From: Phycisphaeraceae bacterium
GTDB lineage: Bacteria > Planctomycetota > Phycisphaerae > Phycisphaerales > Phycisphaeraceae
Reading direction: 5' to 3'
DNA: 64,000 bases
Assembly: GCA_028284155.1 (NCBI GenBank)
Contig: JANQSF010000006.1
Location: 62,001 to 126,000, forward strand
Shown: piece by piece, positions 1 to 9,337 of the stretch
Numbering within the stretch: position 1 is the first letter of the stretch
How the letters are laid out: every line of letters starts with the position of its first letter
Notes under the pieces: model-generated
What the model was told of the DNA's origin: nothing
What the model saw: the letters and a program-made list of their open reading frames with translations, nothing else
Databases searched by the model: none
Program-made: the position numbers and the translations under genes

Positions 1-3000
1 AGCCGGGCGACCCCAAGGCCGGCTACGAGGTGTTCAACACGGTGGGTTGCCGGGCGTGCCACGCGGTCTTCAGCGAAGACATCGAGCCACTGGTCATCCG
101 CGACCTGAAGATGCGCGAGGGGATGACCGAGCGAGAAGCCAAGGCGAAGTTCGCCGGCAAGACGTACAACCAGCGCCACTGGTATGTGCTGGAGCACCTG
201 CGCGACAAGGTCAATCTGCACGGGCCGGAGTTGTCGGGCGTCGGCTCGAAGCTGAAGGCTGGGCGGACGGACAAGGACGCGATGGCCTGGCTGTACGACT
301 GGCTGCGCAACCCGCGGCACTACCACAGCTACACCATCATGCCCAGCTTCCGGCTGTCCGAGCAGGAGGCGGCTGACCTGGCCGCATACCTGCTCACACT
401 CGAACGGCCTGGCGCCGACGGCAGCGCCAAGTATGAACCGGAGCCGTTTGGATTCAACGACAAGAACGAGGTCGAGCTGCCTCCGTCGCAGCAGCAGATG
501 CTCGACGAATTGCTGGTCATTCTGCTCTCCGCACAGGCCCACCCCGACTTCGTGCGCGAAGAGTTGAAGAGCACGGTCAACGGCCGACCGGCCTGGCCGC
601 AGCAACGCAAGCTCATGTACCTCGGCCAAAAGATGGTCACGCACTACGGCTGCGCGAGCTGCCACAAGATCAATGGCTTTGAAGAGCCGGTTGCGACGTG
701 CGCGAAGCTGGACGAGTGGGGTTTGAAGGACCCGCACAAGCTCGACTACGGCTTCTACGAGCATTCGATTGAGGGCAAGCGTGCGCCGACGTACAAGGTT
801 TGGAAGGTCGCGCACGAAGGCTTAGAGGCCGACGCGGTGAAGATCAACGCCGGCGACGCGAAGCAACTTGAGTTGGAGTGGGAACACATGGCCGGCACCC
901 GCCGCCCGTGGCTGTACCACAAGCTGCACAACCCGCGCATCTACGACCGCGGCAAGCACGCACAGGAAGGTGAGTTGAAAGCGGGCGCGACGAAAGACAA
1001 GCTCGCGTTCGACCTCGGCCGGCCTTACGACAAGCTCAAGATGCCGAAGTTCTTCCTGAGCGACGAGCAGGCGCGGTCGATTGTGACATTCGTCACGTCG
1101 GTGCGCAGGCCGTTGGTTCGGCCTTCACTGCAGGACACGGGCGGTGACGTAGCGCACCGCATCGCCAAGGGTCGCCAGGTATCGACGCTCTATAACTGCT
1201 ACGCGTGCCACGCGATTGACGGGAATGACATCCCGATCCAGGCGTACTTCGACCTGTGGGGACCGGACGGGCCTCACGGCGGTGAAAGGGACTACGCGAA
1301 GTTAGCCAACATGGCCAACGCGCCGCCGTCGTTGCGTTACCAGGGCATGCGGACGCAGCCGGATTGGCTGATGGGCTTCCTGCAAGAGGTCGAGATGCTT
1401 CGGCCCTGGATCAAAGACGGCATCCGTATGCCCTCGTTCTTCACCGACGCCCGCACGGCGACGGAGACGCAGGCGCATACGCAGGCGTTGGCCGACTACT
1501 TCGCGGGCAACAGTCAACAGCTTGCGCAGGTGATCGCCAAGAAACTTGAGCCGATCAACGAAGAGAAGGTCCGCCTGGCTGAGTTGCGCGCCGGTGTGGA
1601 GGCGGAGGTCGCCCGACTCACCGCGCAGCAAGCCGAGTTGGAAGCGCAACAAAGGGCCATCCAGGAGAAGATCGACTCGGCCGACACCAAGCCGAACGAC
1701 CGCAACGCGCTGGGCGAGGAGTTGGCCGTGGTGCAATCCGACAGCAAGCGGCTGGCGGCGCGGATCAAATCGACGCAGGCGCGCGTGGACGGCATCCCGC
1801 CGTGGTTCGAGCGTCAGAACGCGGCCGTGCAATCGGCGCGTGACTGGCTGGCTCGGTACGCGATCGAGTCGGATATGGTGCCGGCATCGGCGCTCGATCC
1901 GCGTACGTCAACGCAAAGCGACCGCGAGAAGGCGTGGGACAAGCTAACTTACGAGTTCGACTTCCTGGCGCGTGTGAACGACATCGAGTACCCCTATCCG
2001 CCGCCGGCCGTGCCCGAGGACGACAAGATTCGTTACGCGCGCGGCGAGAAGCTGTTCATGGGGACGGGCGGCCTGCAGTGCAACAAGTGTCACGCGCTGG
2101 GCGAGTATGACAAGCTTTGGGCGCTTTGGGAGTTGCAGAAGCCGGCCGTCGCGCCAGCGACGGACGACAAGGACCCGTTCGCCGACGACGATCCGTTTGC
2201 CGATCCCGACGACAACAAGCCCGCGGCCGATGATGCGAACAAGCCGAAAGCGGACGACGACGGATTCGGTGACGATGACGGTTTCGGCGACGACCCCGAC
2301 GATGCGCCCCCGCAGCCTGAGCAACCGACGGGCCCGCCATGGCTGCAGGCACCAAACCTCGGGCGAGCCGTTTACCGACTCCAGCGCGGGTGGTTGGACG
2401 CGATCGTGCAGGAACCGGCCGCGCTGATCCCCGGCACGAAGATGCCGCAGTGGTTCAAGGAAGGCGGCAAGTCGTATTACCAGACGGCCGGCCTGCCGCC
2501 AGAGATCCTGGCGCAGATGCACGGGCAGTTCGGCCACACCGGCCAGGCGCAGCGTGACATCCTGATCGACTTCATCCTGCTGTCGGGCCGAATGAACTAC
2601 ACGCCCGGCGCTGAGCAGTTGCTCATCCAGAAGGCCAAAGACCAGGCCAAGGGCGAGTTGACCGCCGAGCAGTTGGCGTTGCTCACCAAGCTGACCGAGC
2701 GCCAGGAAATCGAGCTGCCGCCGCTGCCCGCGCCGCCGAAGCCGACGCGCGTCGCCAAGGGCGCCGCCGCGGAAGACGCGGGCAACAACGTTGTGGTCGA
2801 GAAGGTTGAGCAGTCCGACAAGTCGACCATCGTGTTGCACGACGAACCGACGAAGACGATCGAGCCGGCCAAGGCCGGCACCGGTCAGGTCGTTGGCATC
2901 GTCAAGTGGGGTTCGGACCGCATCCCGCAGCGGAAGGTTGAACGGCAGATCCTGGGCAACGCGGATTGCCGCAATTCGCTGCCGGCCGGTTTCAAGCCGT

Positions 3001-3512
3001 TGCAGGATGCGCTGATCGTCACCGACAACAAGGAGTTGGTCAACGCCCTGGTGTTTGTGAAGAGCGGCTTGCCGGACGGCCCATTTGAAGTGCCGAAGAA
3101 GCCGACCGTTATCGACCAGAAGTACTGCATCTACCTGCCGCACGTCAGCGCGACAATGGTCGGGCAGACTGTTGCCATCCTGAACAGCGACCCGTTTGTC
3201 CACAACGTCAACTCGGGTCAGTTCAGCGAGAGTATGCCGGGCGGCGGCCGGTTGATCAAGACCTTCAGCAAGGTCGAAGAGGTGTCACTCAAGTGCGACG
3301 TCCACCCGTGGATGGCGGGCAAACTGCACGTAATGCCACACCCGTTCTTCGCCGTGTCGGACGTCGAGGGTCGGTTTGAAATCAAGGGCTTGCCGCCGGG
3401 CAAATACGTGCTTGAAGTGAAGCACGAAGACCCGCGGCTCTCCGGCCAAACGTTTGAGGTCGAGATCACTGCCGACACGTCGCACCGGGCCGACGTGACG
3501 GTGACGCCGTGA
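1..3512 (+). CDS. Multihaem cytochrome c with C-terminal cupredoxin (5' partial)
   Basis: The reading frame is open to the left edge (first full codon at 3), so the gene starts outside the window; the GTG at 30 lies just before a haem motif and is not a believable start. Four CxxCH haem sites are visible: CRACH (48), CASCH (651), CYACH (1197) and CNKCH (2079). A coiled coil follows the third (about 1540-1800), and an Asp-rich low-complexity stretch with DPFAD and DDGFGD repeats follows the fourth (about 2165-2310). The last 220 residues are a cupredoxin with likely type-1 copper ligands: the His of FVHNVN (3201) and the Cys, His and Met of KCDVHPWM (3294). A small beta-sandwich with carboxypeptidase-regulatory-like sequence (VEGRFEIKGLPPGKY) ends the protein. 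Lying directly upstream of the oxidase genes, it is probably a periplasmic electron carrier feeding the oxidase or part of a bc1/ACIII-like module outside the window. The fusion itself is seen; the electron route is inferred. Confidence 0.85.
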   Translation, partial: PGDPKAGYEVFNTVGCRACHAVFSEDIEPLVIRDLKMREGMTEREAKAKFAGKTYNQRHWYVLEHLRDKVNLHGPELSGVGSKLKAGRTDKDAMAWLYDWLRNPRHYHSYTIMPSFRLSEQEAADLAAYLLTLERPGADGSAKYEPEPFGFNDKNEVELPPSQQQMLDELLVILLSAQAHPDFVREELKSTVNGRPAWPQQRKLMYLGQKMVTHYGCASCHKINGFEEPVATCAKLDEWGLKDPHKLDYGFYEHSIEGKRAPTYKVWKVAHEGLEADAVKINAGDAKQLELEWEHMAGTRRPWLYHKLHNPRIYDRGKHAQEGELKAGATKDKLAFDLGRPYDKLKMPKFFLSDEQARSIVTFVTSVRRPLVRPSLQDTGGDVAHRIAKGRQVSTLYNCYACHAIDGNDIPIQAYFDLWGPDGPHGGERDYAKLANMANAPPSLRYQGMRTQPDWLMGFLQEVEMLRPWIKDGIRMPSFFTDARTATETQAHTQALADYFAGNSQQLAQVIAKKLEPINEEKVRLAELRAGVEAEVARLTAQQAELEAQQRAIQEKIDSADTKPNDRNALGEELAVVQSDSKRLAARIKSTQARVDGIPPWFERQNAAVQSARDWLARYAIESDMVPASALDPRTSTQSDREKAWDKLTYEFDFLARVNDIEYPYPPPAVPEDDKIRYARGEKLFMGTGGLQCNKCHALGEYDKLWALWELQKPAVAPATDDKDPFADDDPFADPDDNKPAADDANKPKADDDGFGDDDGFGDDPDDAPPQPEQPTGPPWLQAPNLGRAVYRLQRGWLDAIVQEPAALIPGTKMPQWFKEGGKSYYQTAGLPPEILAQMHGQFGHTGQAQRDILIDFILLSGRMNYTPGAEQLLIQKAKDQAKGELTAEQLALLTKLTERQEIELPPLPAPPKPTRVAKGAAAEDAGNNVVVEKVEQSDKSTIVLHDEPTKTIEPAKAGTGQVVGIVKWGSDRIPQRKVERQILGNADCRNSLPAGFKPLQDALIVTDNKELVNALVFVKSGLPDGPFEVPKKPTVIDQKYCIYLPHVSATMVGQTVAILNSDPFVHNVNSGQFSESMPGGGRLIKTFSKVEEVSLKCDVHPWMAGKLHVMPHPFFAVSDVEGRFEIKGLPPGKYVLEVKHEDPRLSGQTFEVEITADTSHRADVTVTP

Positions 3513-3830
3513 TGTGAGGACGCCCCGATCGACCTGCTGCCAACCCGCGGGATTCAGGGATTCCCGTAGCAATTCGGTGGGCAATGGATGCCGCCTCACC
3601 CGTATCGTCCCGCTCATTCAACGGGTCGGGCCACGACGCGAGTGCAGCATTTGCGGCCCCGGTTTTCGGCCCGTTCGTATGAGTAGAGACGCGGCGTATG
3701 CGTCTGCGAGCGAGCCCTGGCACGGTGGCCGGTTTGTCGGCCGGGTCTACAATGTCCGCCACTGATTTGAGCCCCGCTTGCGACGCCGAAAACCACTGAT
3801 TCTGACCCGGCGAGACAAGGAGCACGAGCT
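3513..3830 (+). other. Intergenic spacer, no gene recognised
   Basis: This 318-base stretch lies between the multihaem gene and the cupredoxin gene. I see no convincing coding sequence. It holds a short hairpin, GGCCG-GTTTGT-CGGCC (3727-3742), and a -10-like TACAAT at 3748-3753 with no good -35 element, so a promoter for the downstream cox genes is possible but weak. A good ribosome site, AAGGAG, sits about 9 bases before the next start. Confidence 0.5.
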
Positions 3831-4613
3831 ATGAAACGATTCAATTGGACCCAACTGGCAACCGTCGTCGCCATGCTGATCGCCCTGCCTGCGGTCGCGG
3901 ACGACCTGGATAAGCCCAACATCGGCGGGCTGGACCGGGCGGGCGGCGTGATCAAGGGCAAAGTGCTGTGGATGAACAGCAGGACGCCTGCGCCGAAGCA
4001 GATCAAGGTCGCCGCCGACCCGTTCTGCATCAAGGCCGCGCAGAAGAAGCCGATCTTCGAAGAGCGTTACCTGTTCGGCAAGAACGGCGATAAGGCGACG
4101 CTGATCAACACGCTTGTCTACGTGTCGAAGGGGCATGAGGGTGAGAAGTTTGACACGCCGAAGAAGCCGACGGTGATCGACCAGGTTGACTGCAAGTACA
4201 TTCCGCACGTCAACATCGCGATGGTGAATCAACCCATCAAGATCAAGAACAGCGACGCGACACTGCACAACGTGTTCTGCGTCCCCGCCAACAACCCCGG
4301 CTTTAACGACGGTATGCCGATCAAGGGCCAAGTGCTGGACAAGAAGTTCGGCAGCGCCGAATTGGGCATCCGCCTGTCGTGCTCCGTGCACGCGTGGATG
4401 CAGTCGATCGTCCACGTCGTGGACAACCCGTTTGCGGCGATCACCGGCGAAGACGGCACGTTCGAGCTGCGCGGCCTGAAAGACGGGACGTACACGGTCA
4501 GCGTGTGGCACGAGTTCAAGCGCTTTGCGCCGAAGTCGGCCACCGCGACAGTGACGATCAAGGACGGCAAGGCCGACAAGCCGATCGTCTTCGAATACGA
4601 TCTGAAGCGCTGA
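3831..4613 (+). CDS. Secreted cupredoxin-like protein, paralogue of the upstream C-terminal domain
   Basis: This 260-residue protein starts with a signal peptide (MKRFNWTQLATVVAMLIALP, cleavage near AVA-DD) after an AAGGAG ribosome site. The rest parallels the last 220 residues of the preceding multihaem protein: a 'PKKPTVIDQ-C-Y-PHV' segment, a His in LHNVFC, and CSVHAWM in place of CDVHPWM as type-1 copper ligands. It ends with the same small beta-sandwich (GTFELRGLKDGTYTVSVWHEF). It is therefore likely a soluble or membrane-associated copper protein in the periplasm. Placed between the cytochrome and coxB, it is a good candidate for a blue-copper electron shuttle or a copper donor to the CuA site. 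Copper binding is inferred from the ligand pattern; the substrate is unknown. Confidence 0.8.
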   Translation: MKRFNWTQLATVVAMLIALPAVADDLDKPNIGGLDRAGGVIKGKVLWMNSRTPAPKQIKVAADPFCIKAAQKKPIFEERYLFGKNGDKATLINTLVYVSKGHEGEKFDTPKKPTVIDQVDCKYIPHVNIAMVNQPIKIKNSDATLHNVFCVPANNPGFNDGMPIKGQVLDKKFGSAELGIRLSCSVHAWMQSIVHVVDNPFAAITGEDGTFELRGLKDGTYTVSVWHEFKRFAPKSATATVTIKDGKADKPIVFEYDLKR

Positions 4614-4631
4614 CACGGTGCGGCCGGGGCT

Positions 4632-4655
4632 GACGGCGCGCCGCGGCGCGTCGTC
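4632..4655. repeat. GC-rich palindrome before coxB
   Basis: CGCGCCGCGGCGCG at 4637-4650 is a perfect 14-base palindrome, with GACG/CGTC-like flanks that lengthen the stem. It lies between the cupredoxin gene and coxB. There is no T-run, so it may slow transcription or stabilise mRNA ends rather than terminate. Confidence 0.4.
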
Positions 4656-4697
4656 GGCCGGTCGCGGTTGATCGATGCAATCCCCCCAACGTGACGA

Positions 4698-5657
4698 GTG
4701 CGGCCAGTGCGAATCGGACGGCAACGACGGAGCCTTGGCTGGCTGGCTGGCGTGACGGGCGCGGTTGCGGCCGCGCTGCTCGTAACCAATCACGCCGCGG
4801 CGCAGACCTTTGAAAAGACAACACCGTGGGTACCGCGTGGGTTCTCGACCTTCTCGGGCGATATCGACGCGCTGTTCAATTGGATCCTGTTAATCACCTG
4901 CGCGACGGGGATCGGTGTCTTTGCGTTCCTGATCTACTTCCTGATCAAGTACCGCTACCGCCCCGGCAGGCAGGCCAAGTTCACGCACGGCAGTTCCAAG
5001 CTCGAACTCGTGTGGACGATCATCCCGACGCTCATCCTCGCGATCACCGCGGCGGTCAGCCAGGCGACGTGGGGGAAGATCAAGTCGATCGACGCCATGC
5101 CCGACCCGGCGACCGACCCGAACGTAATCGAAGTGCGGGTCGTTGCGCGTCAGTTCGGCTGGATCTTCTGGTACCCGGGTAAGGATGGGAAATTCGGCCA
5201 CCGAAGCAAGTCGCTCGTGCCCGATGGCGCGCAGCAACCGGACGACCTGATCGGCCTCGACCGCGAGGGCGACCCGGCCGCCAAAGACGACGTGCTGCTC
5301 AACCAGTTGTTCGTCCCTGTCAAACGAAAAATCCTGCTCCACGTGACGAGCGTGGACGTGATCCACAGCTTCTACATTCCGAGCATGCGGGTGAAGCAGG
5401 ATACGATGCCCGGTCTCTGGACACCGGTCTGGTTCGAGGCGACCAAGCAGAGTCGCGAGGTGGTGGGCGTCACGACACAGCAGTTCCTCTTCGGCGATCG
5501 GCCGGACCCGCGTCCGTTTGACGTGGTCTGCGCCGAATTGTGTGGCCTGGGGCATTACGGCATGCGGGCCGACCTGTACGTCGTGACCGAGGAGGAGTAC
5601 AACACCTACATCGGCACGCTGATGGAGGAGCAGGCGGCGGCGGACGACGGGTTCTGA
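4698..5657 (+). CDS. coxB: Cytochrome c oxidase subunit II
   Basis: This 319-residue protein has an N-terminal signal/transmembrane region, two helices (ALFNWILLITCATGIGVFAF and LELVWTIIPTLILAITAAV) and a periplasmic CuA domain. The CuA motif is intact: CAELCGLGHYGM gives C278, C282, H286 and M289, with the upstream His in DVIHSFYIPS. The aromatic electron-entry segment (RQFGWIFWYPGKDG) is present. No C-terminal haem c domain is fused, so electrons must come from a separate carrier, perhaps the cytochrome/cupredoxin proteins just upstream. The start is GTG at 4698 or GTG at 4707; both keep the signal peptide. It is followed by coxA after 51 bases. Confidence 0.95.
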   Translation: MRPVRIGRQRRSLGWLAGVTGAVAAALLVTNHAAAQTFEKTTPWVPRGFSTFSGDIDALFNWILLITCATGIGVFAFLIYFLIKYRYRPGRQAKFTHGSSKLELVWTIIPTLILAITAAVSQATWGKIKSIDAMPDPATDPNVIEVRVVARQFGWIFWYPGKDGKFGHRSKSLVPDGAQQPDDLIGLDREGDPAAKDDVLLNQLFVPVKRKILLHVTSVDVIHSFYIPSMRVKQDTMPGLWTPVWFEATKQSREVVGVTTQQFLFGDRPDPRPFDVVCAELCGLGHYGMRADLYVVTEEEYNTYIGTLMEEQAAADDGF

Positions 5658-5708
5658 ATTGACCGGCGGCGGATTTAAGCCGCGCCAGGTGTAACGACGG
5701 ATACAGCC

Positions 5709-8700
5709 ATGAGCAGCGACCACGGTCACGGCCACGGGATCCACCCCGCGCCCACGAGTTTCTGGACCAAGTACGTTTTCTCGATCGACCACAAGGTCAT
5801 CGCGATTCAGTTCCTGTTTGGCGCGCTGCTGTTCCTAGTGCTCGGCGGCGCACTGGCGCTGGGCGTGCGCTACCAGCTCGCCTGGCCGGCGCAGAATGTG
5901 CCCTACCACGCCGTGCTGCCGGGCCTGACCGACAAGGAAGGCGCGACCGACGCGCCGTCAATGGTCGACAAGGGCGCCGAACGGAATCTCGCCCTGTGGA
6001 AGAAAGGCGGCGATGTCGAGTTGGCGGTGGCCGTCACCGCCGTCGTGGGCGAGGGTGAGAACCGCCAGAAGATCGAGTTGCCCAAGGGCACGAAGGGTCG
6101 ATTCGTCGAATACCCCAAGGGCATCGCCGTCACGCTCAACACGGGCGTGATGTACCAGAGCGACGGTGGCAGCATCCTGACCGTCACCGGCGAGGAAGAC
6201 CAGGTCGAAGCGTGGGTCGAGCCGAAGTATGTGATGGCCGACTACAAGCACGAAACAGACCTGAAGGTCATTACGGTTCCGGGCAAACCGGTCACACCGC
6301 GCGGCGTGGACGCGGCACGCCGCGGCGAAGACGCGTCGTTTGAACTGGTCGGCATGACGCGCCAGGTCGTCAACCCCACGACCGGCCAGCCCGCGGCAGA
6401 GAACAATCACGACCGCGTCCTGCTCCCGCAGGTCTCCGCCGCCACGCCGGTCGTGTTGCGGATCGACGAACAGCAGGTCACCTTTCAGGATGCCGAAGGC
6501 AACTCCAAGACGGTCGATGTGCCGGCGATCGCGGCCGTGTCGATGATGGTCGATCCGGCCAGTGAAGCCGACGTGCCGCTGACAGCTGAGAAGGTTCAGT
6601 ATCAGAAGATCATGTTGAAGCCGGAGGCGTACCTGTCGCTGTTCACGATGCACGCGACGCTGATGGTGTTCTTCGTGCTCATGCCGATGCTGCTGGGCAC
6701 GTTCGCCAACTTCACGATCCCGCTGATGATCGGCGCCCGCGACATGGCGTTCCCGAAGCTGAACATGCTCAGCTTCTGGATCAACGTGCCCGCGTCGCTG
6801 ATCATCCTGCTGAGCTTCTGGGTCACGGGCGGGTCGGCCGGCGGCGGCTGGACGATGTACCCGACGCTGTCCGGCCCCGAGTTTGCGACCGGTTTGGGTA
6901 CGACGGTGTGGTGCCTGGCGATTTTCGTCGTCGGTTTCTCGACGATCGTCGGCACGCTGAACTACATCACGACGATCGTAAACATGCGCGCGCCGGGCAT
7001 GACCATGTTCCGCATGCCGCTGACGATCTGGTCGTTGTTCATCACGGCGATCCTCGGCCTGTTCGCGACGCCGGTGCTGGCCGGCGCGGGCGCGATGCTG
7101 TTGTTCGACCGCACGATCGGCACGCACTTTTTCAACCCGGACACCGGCGGCCAACCCATTCTCTGGCAGCACCTGTTCTGGTTCTTCGGCCACCCCGAGG
7201 TCTACATCCTGATCCTGCCGGCGATGGGCATCGCCAGCGACTGCCTATCGACCTACGCGCGCAAGCCAATCTTTGGCTATCGGCCGATGGCCTACGCAAT
7301 GGCGGCGATCGCCGGGCTCGGTTTCATCGTGTGGGGCCACCACATGTTCCAATCGGGCATGAACCCCGTGCTGGGCACGACGTTCATGGCCACGACGATC
7401 ATGATCGCCGTGCCGTCCGCGATCAAGACGTTCAACTGGCTTGGCACGCTCTGGGGCGGCAACATCAAGTTCACGCCCGCGATGCTCTTTGCGTGCGGCT
7501 TTGTCTCGATGTTCGTCATCGGCGGCCTCTCGGGCATTTTCATGGCCGCCGCGCCGGTCGATATCCACATCCACGACACCTATTTCATTGTCGCGCACAT
7601 CCACTACGTCCTGTTCGGCGGGACGATCTTTGGGGTGTTCGCCGGCATCTACCACTGGTTCCCCAAGATGTTCGGCACGCAACTCAACCAGCGCTGGGGC
7701 GTGTGGCACTTCATCCTGTCGATGATCGGCTTCAACGGCACGTTCTTCATCATGCACGTGCTGGGCCTCGGCGGCCACCCGCGGCGTTACTACGAGATCC
7801 TCAAGTACCCGCAGCTTGAACACCTGCAGGACATGAACGTCTTCATGACGATCTTCGCGATCATGATGGGCGCGGCGCAGTTGCCGTTCATCTACAACGT
7901 GTTCGCCAGCCTGCCGCGCAAGCTCGCCCGGTCGGTCACGGCGGTCATGATCATCATGCTCGGGCTGTTCTTTGTGCTCGGCCGGTTCTACTGGTCGGCG
8001 GACAACTTCGAGGCGCGGCAGTTCCTCGAACTGCCCGGCATGGCGGAGATCGCCGCAAACGTTGGCAACTTCGTCGCCTTCGACGACGCGAACTTGACGC
8101 AGATGGACGGTCACGGCATCGCCTCCATCCTCGGGTTCAACGCATGGTGGGCGCTGATCTGGGGCACGGTCTTCACGCTCGTATTCGGCGCACTTTGGCG
8201 GATGGGCGGCGGCGTCGACATCGGCGTCATCCGTCGCTACGTCATCAGGGTCGTCTGGCCGTCGATGCTCGTCGGCATGTTCGTGATGTTCATGTTCGGC
8301 ACGCTTTACGCCGGCCACAACCTCTGGCTGCCCAGTTCGACGAACACCAAGCCGTACGTTGCACAGGCCGACATCGACGAAGGCCACTATGACACGGCGC
8401 TCGCCTCGCTCAATGCGTCGCGGACCAATGCGATCGAGAAACTCGAGAAAGCCAACGCCGAAGCGGAAGAGGCCGGTAATGAGGTCGTGCCGATCACCGA
8501 GCAGGCGATCCTGACCGAAGCGTTGGCGCTGTCGATCACCGACCTGCGCGGCGACGCACCTGAACCGGCGCCCGCCGCGGCCCCGGCCGGCGATCCGGCT
8601 GCCGCGGCCGCGGCCGTCGAACTGCCGCGCGCCGCCCAGGTCGCGCAGGTCATTACCGCCATGGAACTGCGCGCGGCCGACTGGCACGACTACCGCGCAC

Positions 8701-9197
8701 TGTTCGCCAAGTTGCTGCTGCTGGCCGTCGCGTTCAGCCTCGCGGTCGTCGCGGTGACTTGGGGCATCTGGTGGCTCGGCGGCTTGCTGCACTTGAAGCA
8801 AGTGTGCAACTTCCTGCTGTACGTCCTGGTGCTGCCGATCTTCATGTCGCCCCTGGTGCTCAAGAAAGACCCGTACATCTGGATCGGCTACCCGGAGTGG
8901 TTCCCGGAAACGACGTTCGGCGTGCTGGTGATCATGGGCCTGTTCGCGCTGCCGGGCATCGTGTACTTCGTTTTGGTGCGACCGAAAGATCGTTTCGGCT
9001 ACACCGTGTCGAACAACCCGGTCGACGGCAACACGCTCGAATGGTGCACGACCAACCCGCCGCCCCACTACAACTTCGAAGAGATCCCGGTCGTCTACCG
9101 CGGCCCGTATGAGTACGCCTCGCCCGTGGTCGAGAAGGACTACCTGCCTCAGACCGAAGAACTGCCGGCCGGCGTTGTGGAACCCACCGGACACTAA
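5709..9197 (+). CDS. coxA: Cytochrome c oxidase subunit I, strongly enlarged
   Basis: At 1,162 residues this is about twice the usual ~550. The catalytic core is intact: the haem a ligand His in FTMHATLMVFF, the Cu_B cross-linked pair in GHPEVYI (H495, E497, Y499), the His pair H544-H545 in VWGHHMFQ, the haem ligands in DTYFIVAHIHYVLFGG, and the D-channel Asp in GARDMAFPK. The Glu before the Tyr marks a type-A1 oxidase. Two additions stand out. About 240 soluble residues (roughly 55-295) are inserted between helices I and II, on the periplasmic side. About 370 residues with several extra membrane helices and an Ala/Pro-rich linker lie between helix XII (ending near 737) and the conserved C-terminal NTLEW tail (near 1108). 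Flanking coxB, ctaA, ctaB, coxC and coxD support the assignment. The role of the extra parts is unknown. Confidence 0.95.
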   Translation: MSSDHGHGHGIHPAPTSFWTKYVFSIDHKVIAIQFLFGALLFLVLGGALALGVRYQLAWPAQNVPYHAVLPGLTDKEGATDAPSMVDKGAERNLALWKKGGDVELAVAVTAVVGEGENRQKIELPKGTKGRFVEYPKGIAVTLNTGVMYQSDGGSILTVTGEEDQVEAWVEPKYVMADYKHETDLKVITVPGKPVTPRGVDAARRGEDASFELVGMTRQVVNPTTGQPAAENNHDRVLLPQVSAATPVVLRIDEQQVTFQDAEGNSKTVDVPAIAAVSMMVDPASEADVPLTAEKVQYQKIMLKPEAYLSLFTMHATLMVFFVLMPMLLGTFANFTIPLMIGARDMAFPKLNMLSFWINVPASLIILLSFWVTGGSAGGGWTMYPTLSGPEFATGLGTTVWCLAIFVVGFSTIVGTLNYITTIVNMRAPGMTMFRMPLTIWSLFITAILGLFATPVLAGAGAMLLFDRTIGTHFFNPDTGGQPILWQHLFWFFGHPEVYILILPAMGIASDCLSTYARKPIFGYRPMAYAMAAIAGLGFIVWGHHMFQSGMNPVLGTTFMATTIMIAVPSAIKTFNWLGTLWGGNIKFTPAMLFACGFVSMFVIGGLSGIFMAAAPVDIHIHDTYFIVAHIHYVLFGGTIFGVFAGIYHWFPKMFGTQLNQRWGVWHFILSMIGFNGTFFIMHVLGLGGHPRRYYEILKYPQLEHLQDMNVFMTIFAIMMGAAQLPFIYNVFASLPRKLARSVTAVMIIMLGLFFVLGRFYWSADNFEARQFLELPGMAEIAANVGNFVAFDDANLTQMDGHGIASILGFNAWWALIWGTVFTLVFGALWRMGGGVDIGVIRRYVIRVVWPSMLVGMFVMFMFGTLYAGHNLWLPSSTNTKPYVAQADIDEGHYDTALASLNASRTNAIEKLEKANAEAEEAGNEVVPITEQAILTEALALSITDLRGDAPEPAPAAAPAGDPAAAAAAVELPRAAQVAQVITAMELRAADWHDYRALFAKLLLLAVAFSLAVVAVTWGIWWLGGLLHLKQVCNFLLYVLVLPIFMSPLVLKKDPYIWIGYPEWFPETTFGVLVIMGLFALPGIVYFVLVRPKDRFGYTVSNNPVDGNTLEWCTTNPPPHYNFEEIPVVYRGPYEYASPVVEKDYLPQTEELPAGVVEPTGH

Positions 9198-9211
9198 GCG
9201 CTTTTTGAAAG

Positions 9212-9326
9212 GTAGGGTGGGCCAAGGCTCGGCGCGGCCCACCACTTAGTGTCCCTATGAAGCCTTAGCGCAGACGTCTTAAAGGAATGCCCGTTGGTGG
9301 GCCGCGCAAACCCTTGGCTCACCTAC
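9212..9326. repeat. Imperfect inverted repeat between coxA and ctaA
   Basis: The left arm (9212-9244) begins GTAGGGTGGGCCAAGG and ends GCGCGGCCCACCA. The right arm (9295-9326) is its near-complete reverse complement, running TGGTGGGCCGCGC to TTGGCTCACCTAC. Each arm also contains its own GGTGGGCC/GGCCCACC-type palindrome. The 50-base spacer holds CTTAGCGC, a fragment of the dispersed repeat described elsewhere in the window. The structure resembles a MITE or a REP-type hairpin pair; no transposase is present. It spans the 140-base gap and forces the ctaA start downstream of 9326. Confidence 0.7.
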
Positions 9327-9337
9327 GGCTAAACCGT

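Noticed and set aside
1944-3203. 419-codon - strand frame opposite the multihaem gene
   Set aside because: Composition and lack of any motif mark it as a shadow of the cytochrome/cupredoxin gene.
7245-9245. 666-codon open frame on the - strand opposite coxA
   Set aside because: Arg/Asp/His-rich, no recognisable fold, and the + strand frame encodes the intact oxidase.
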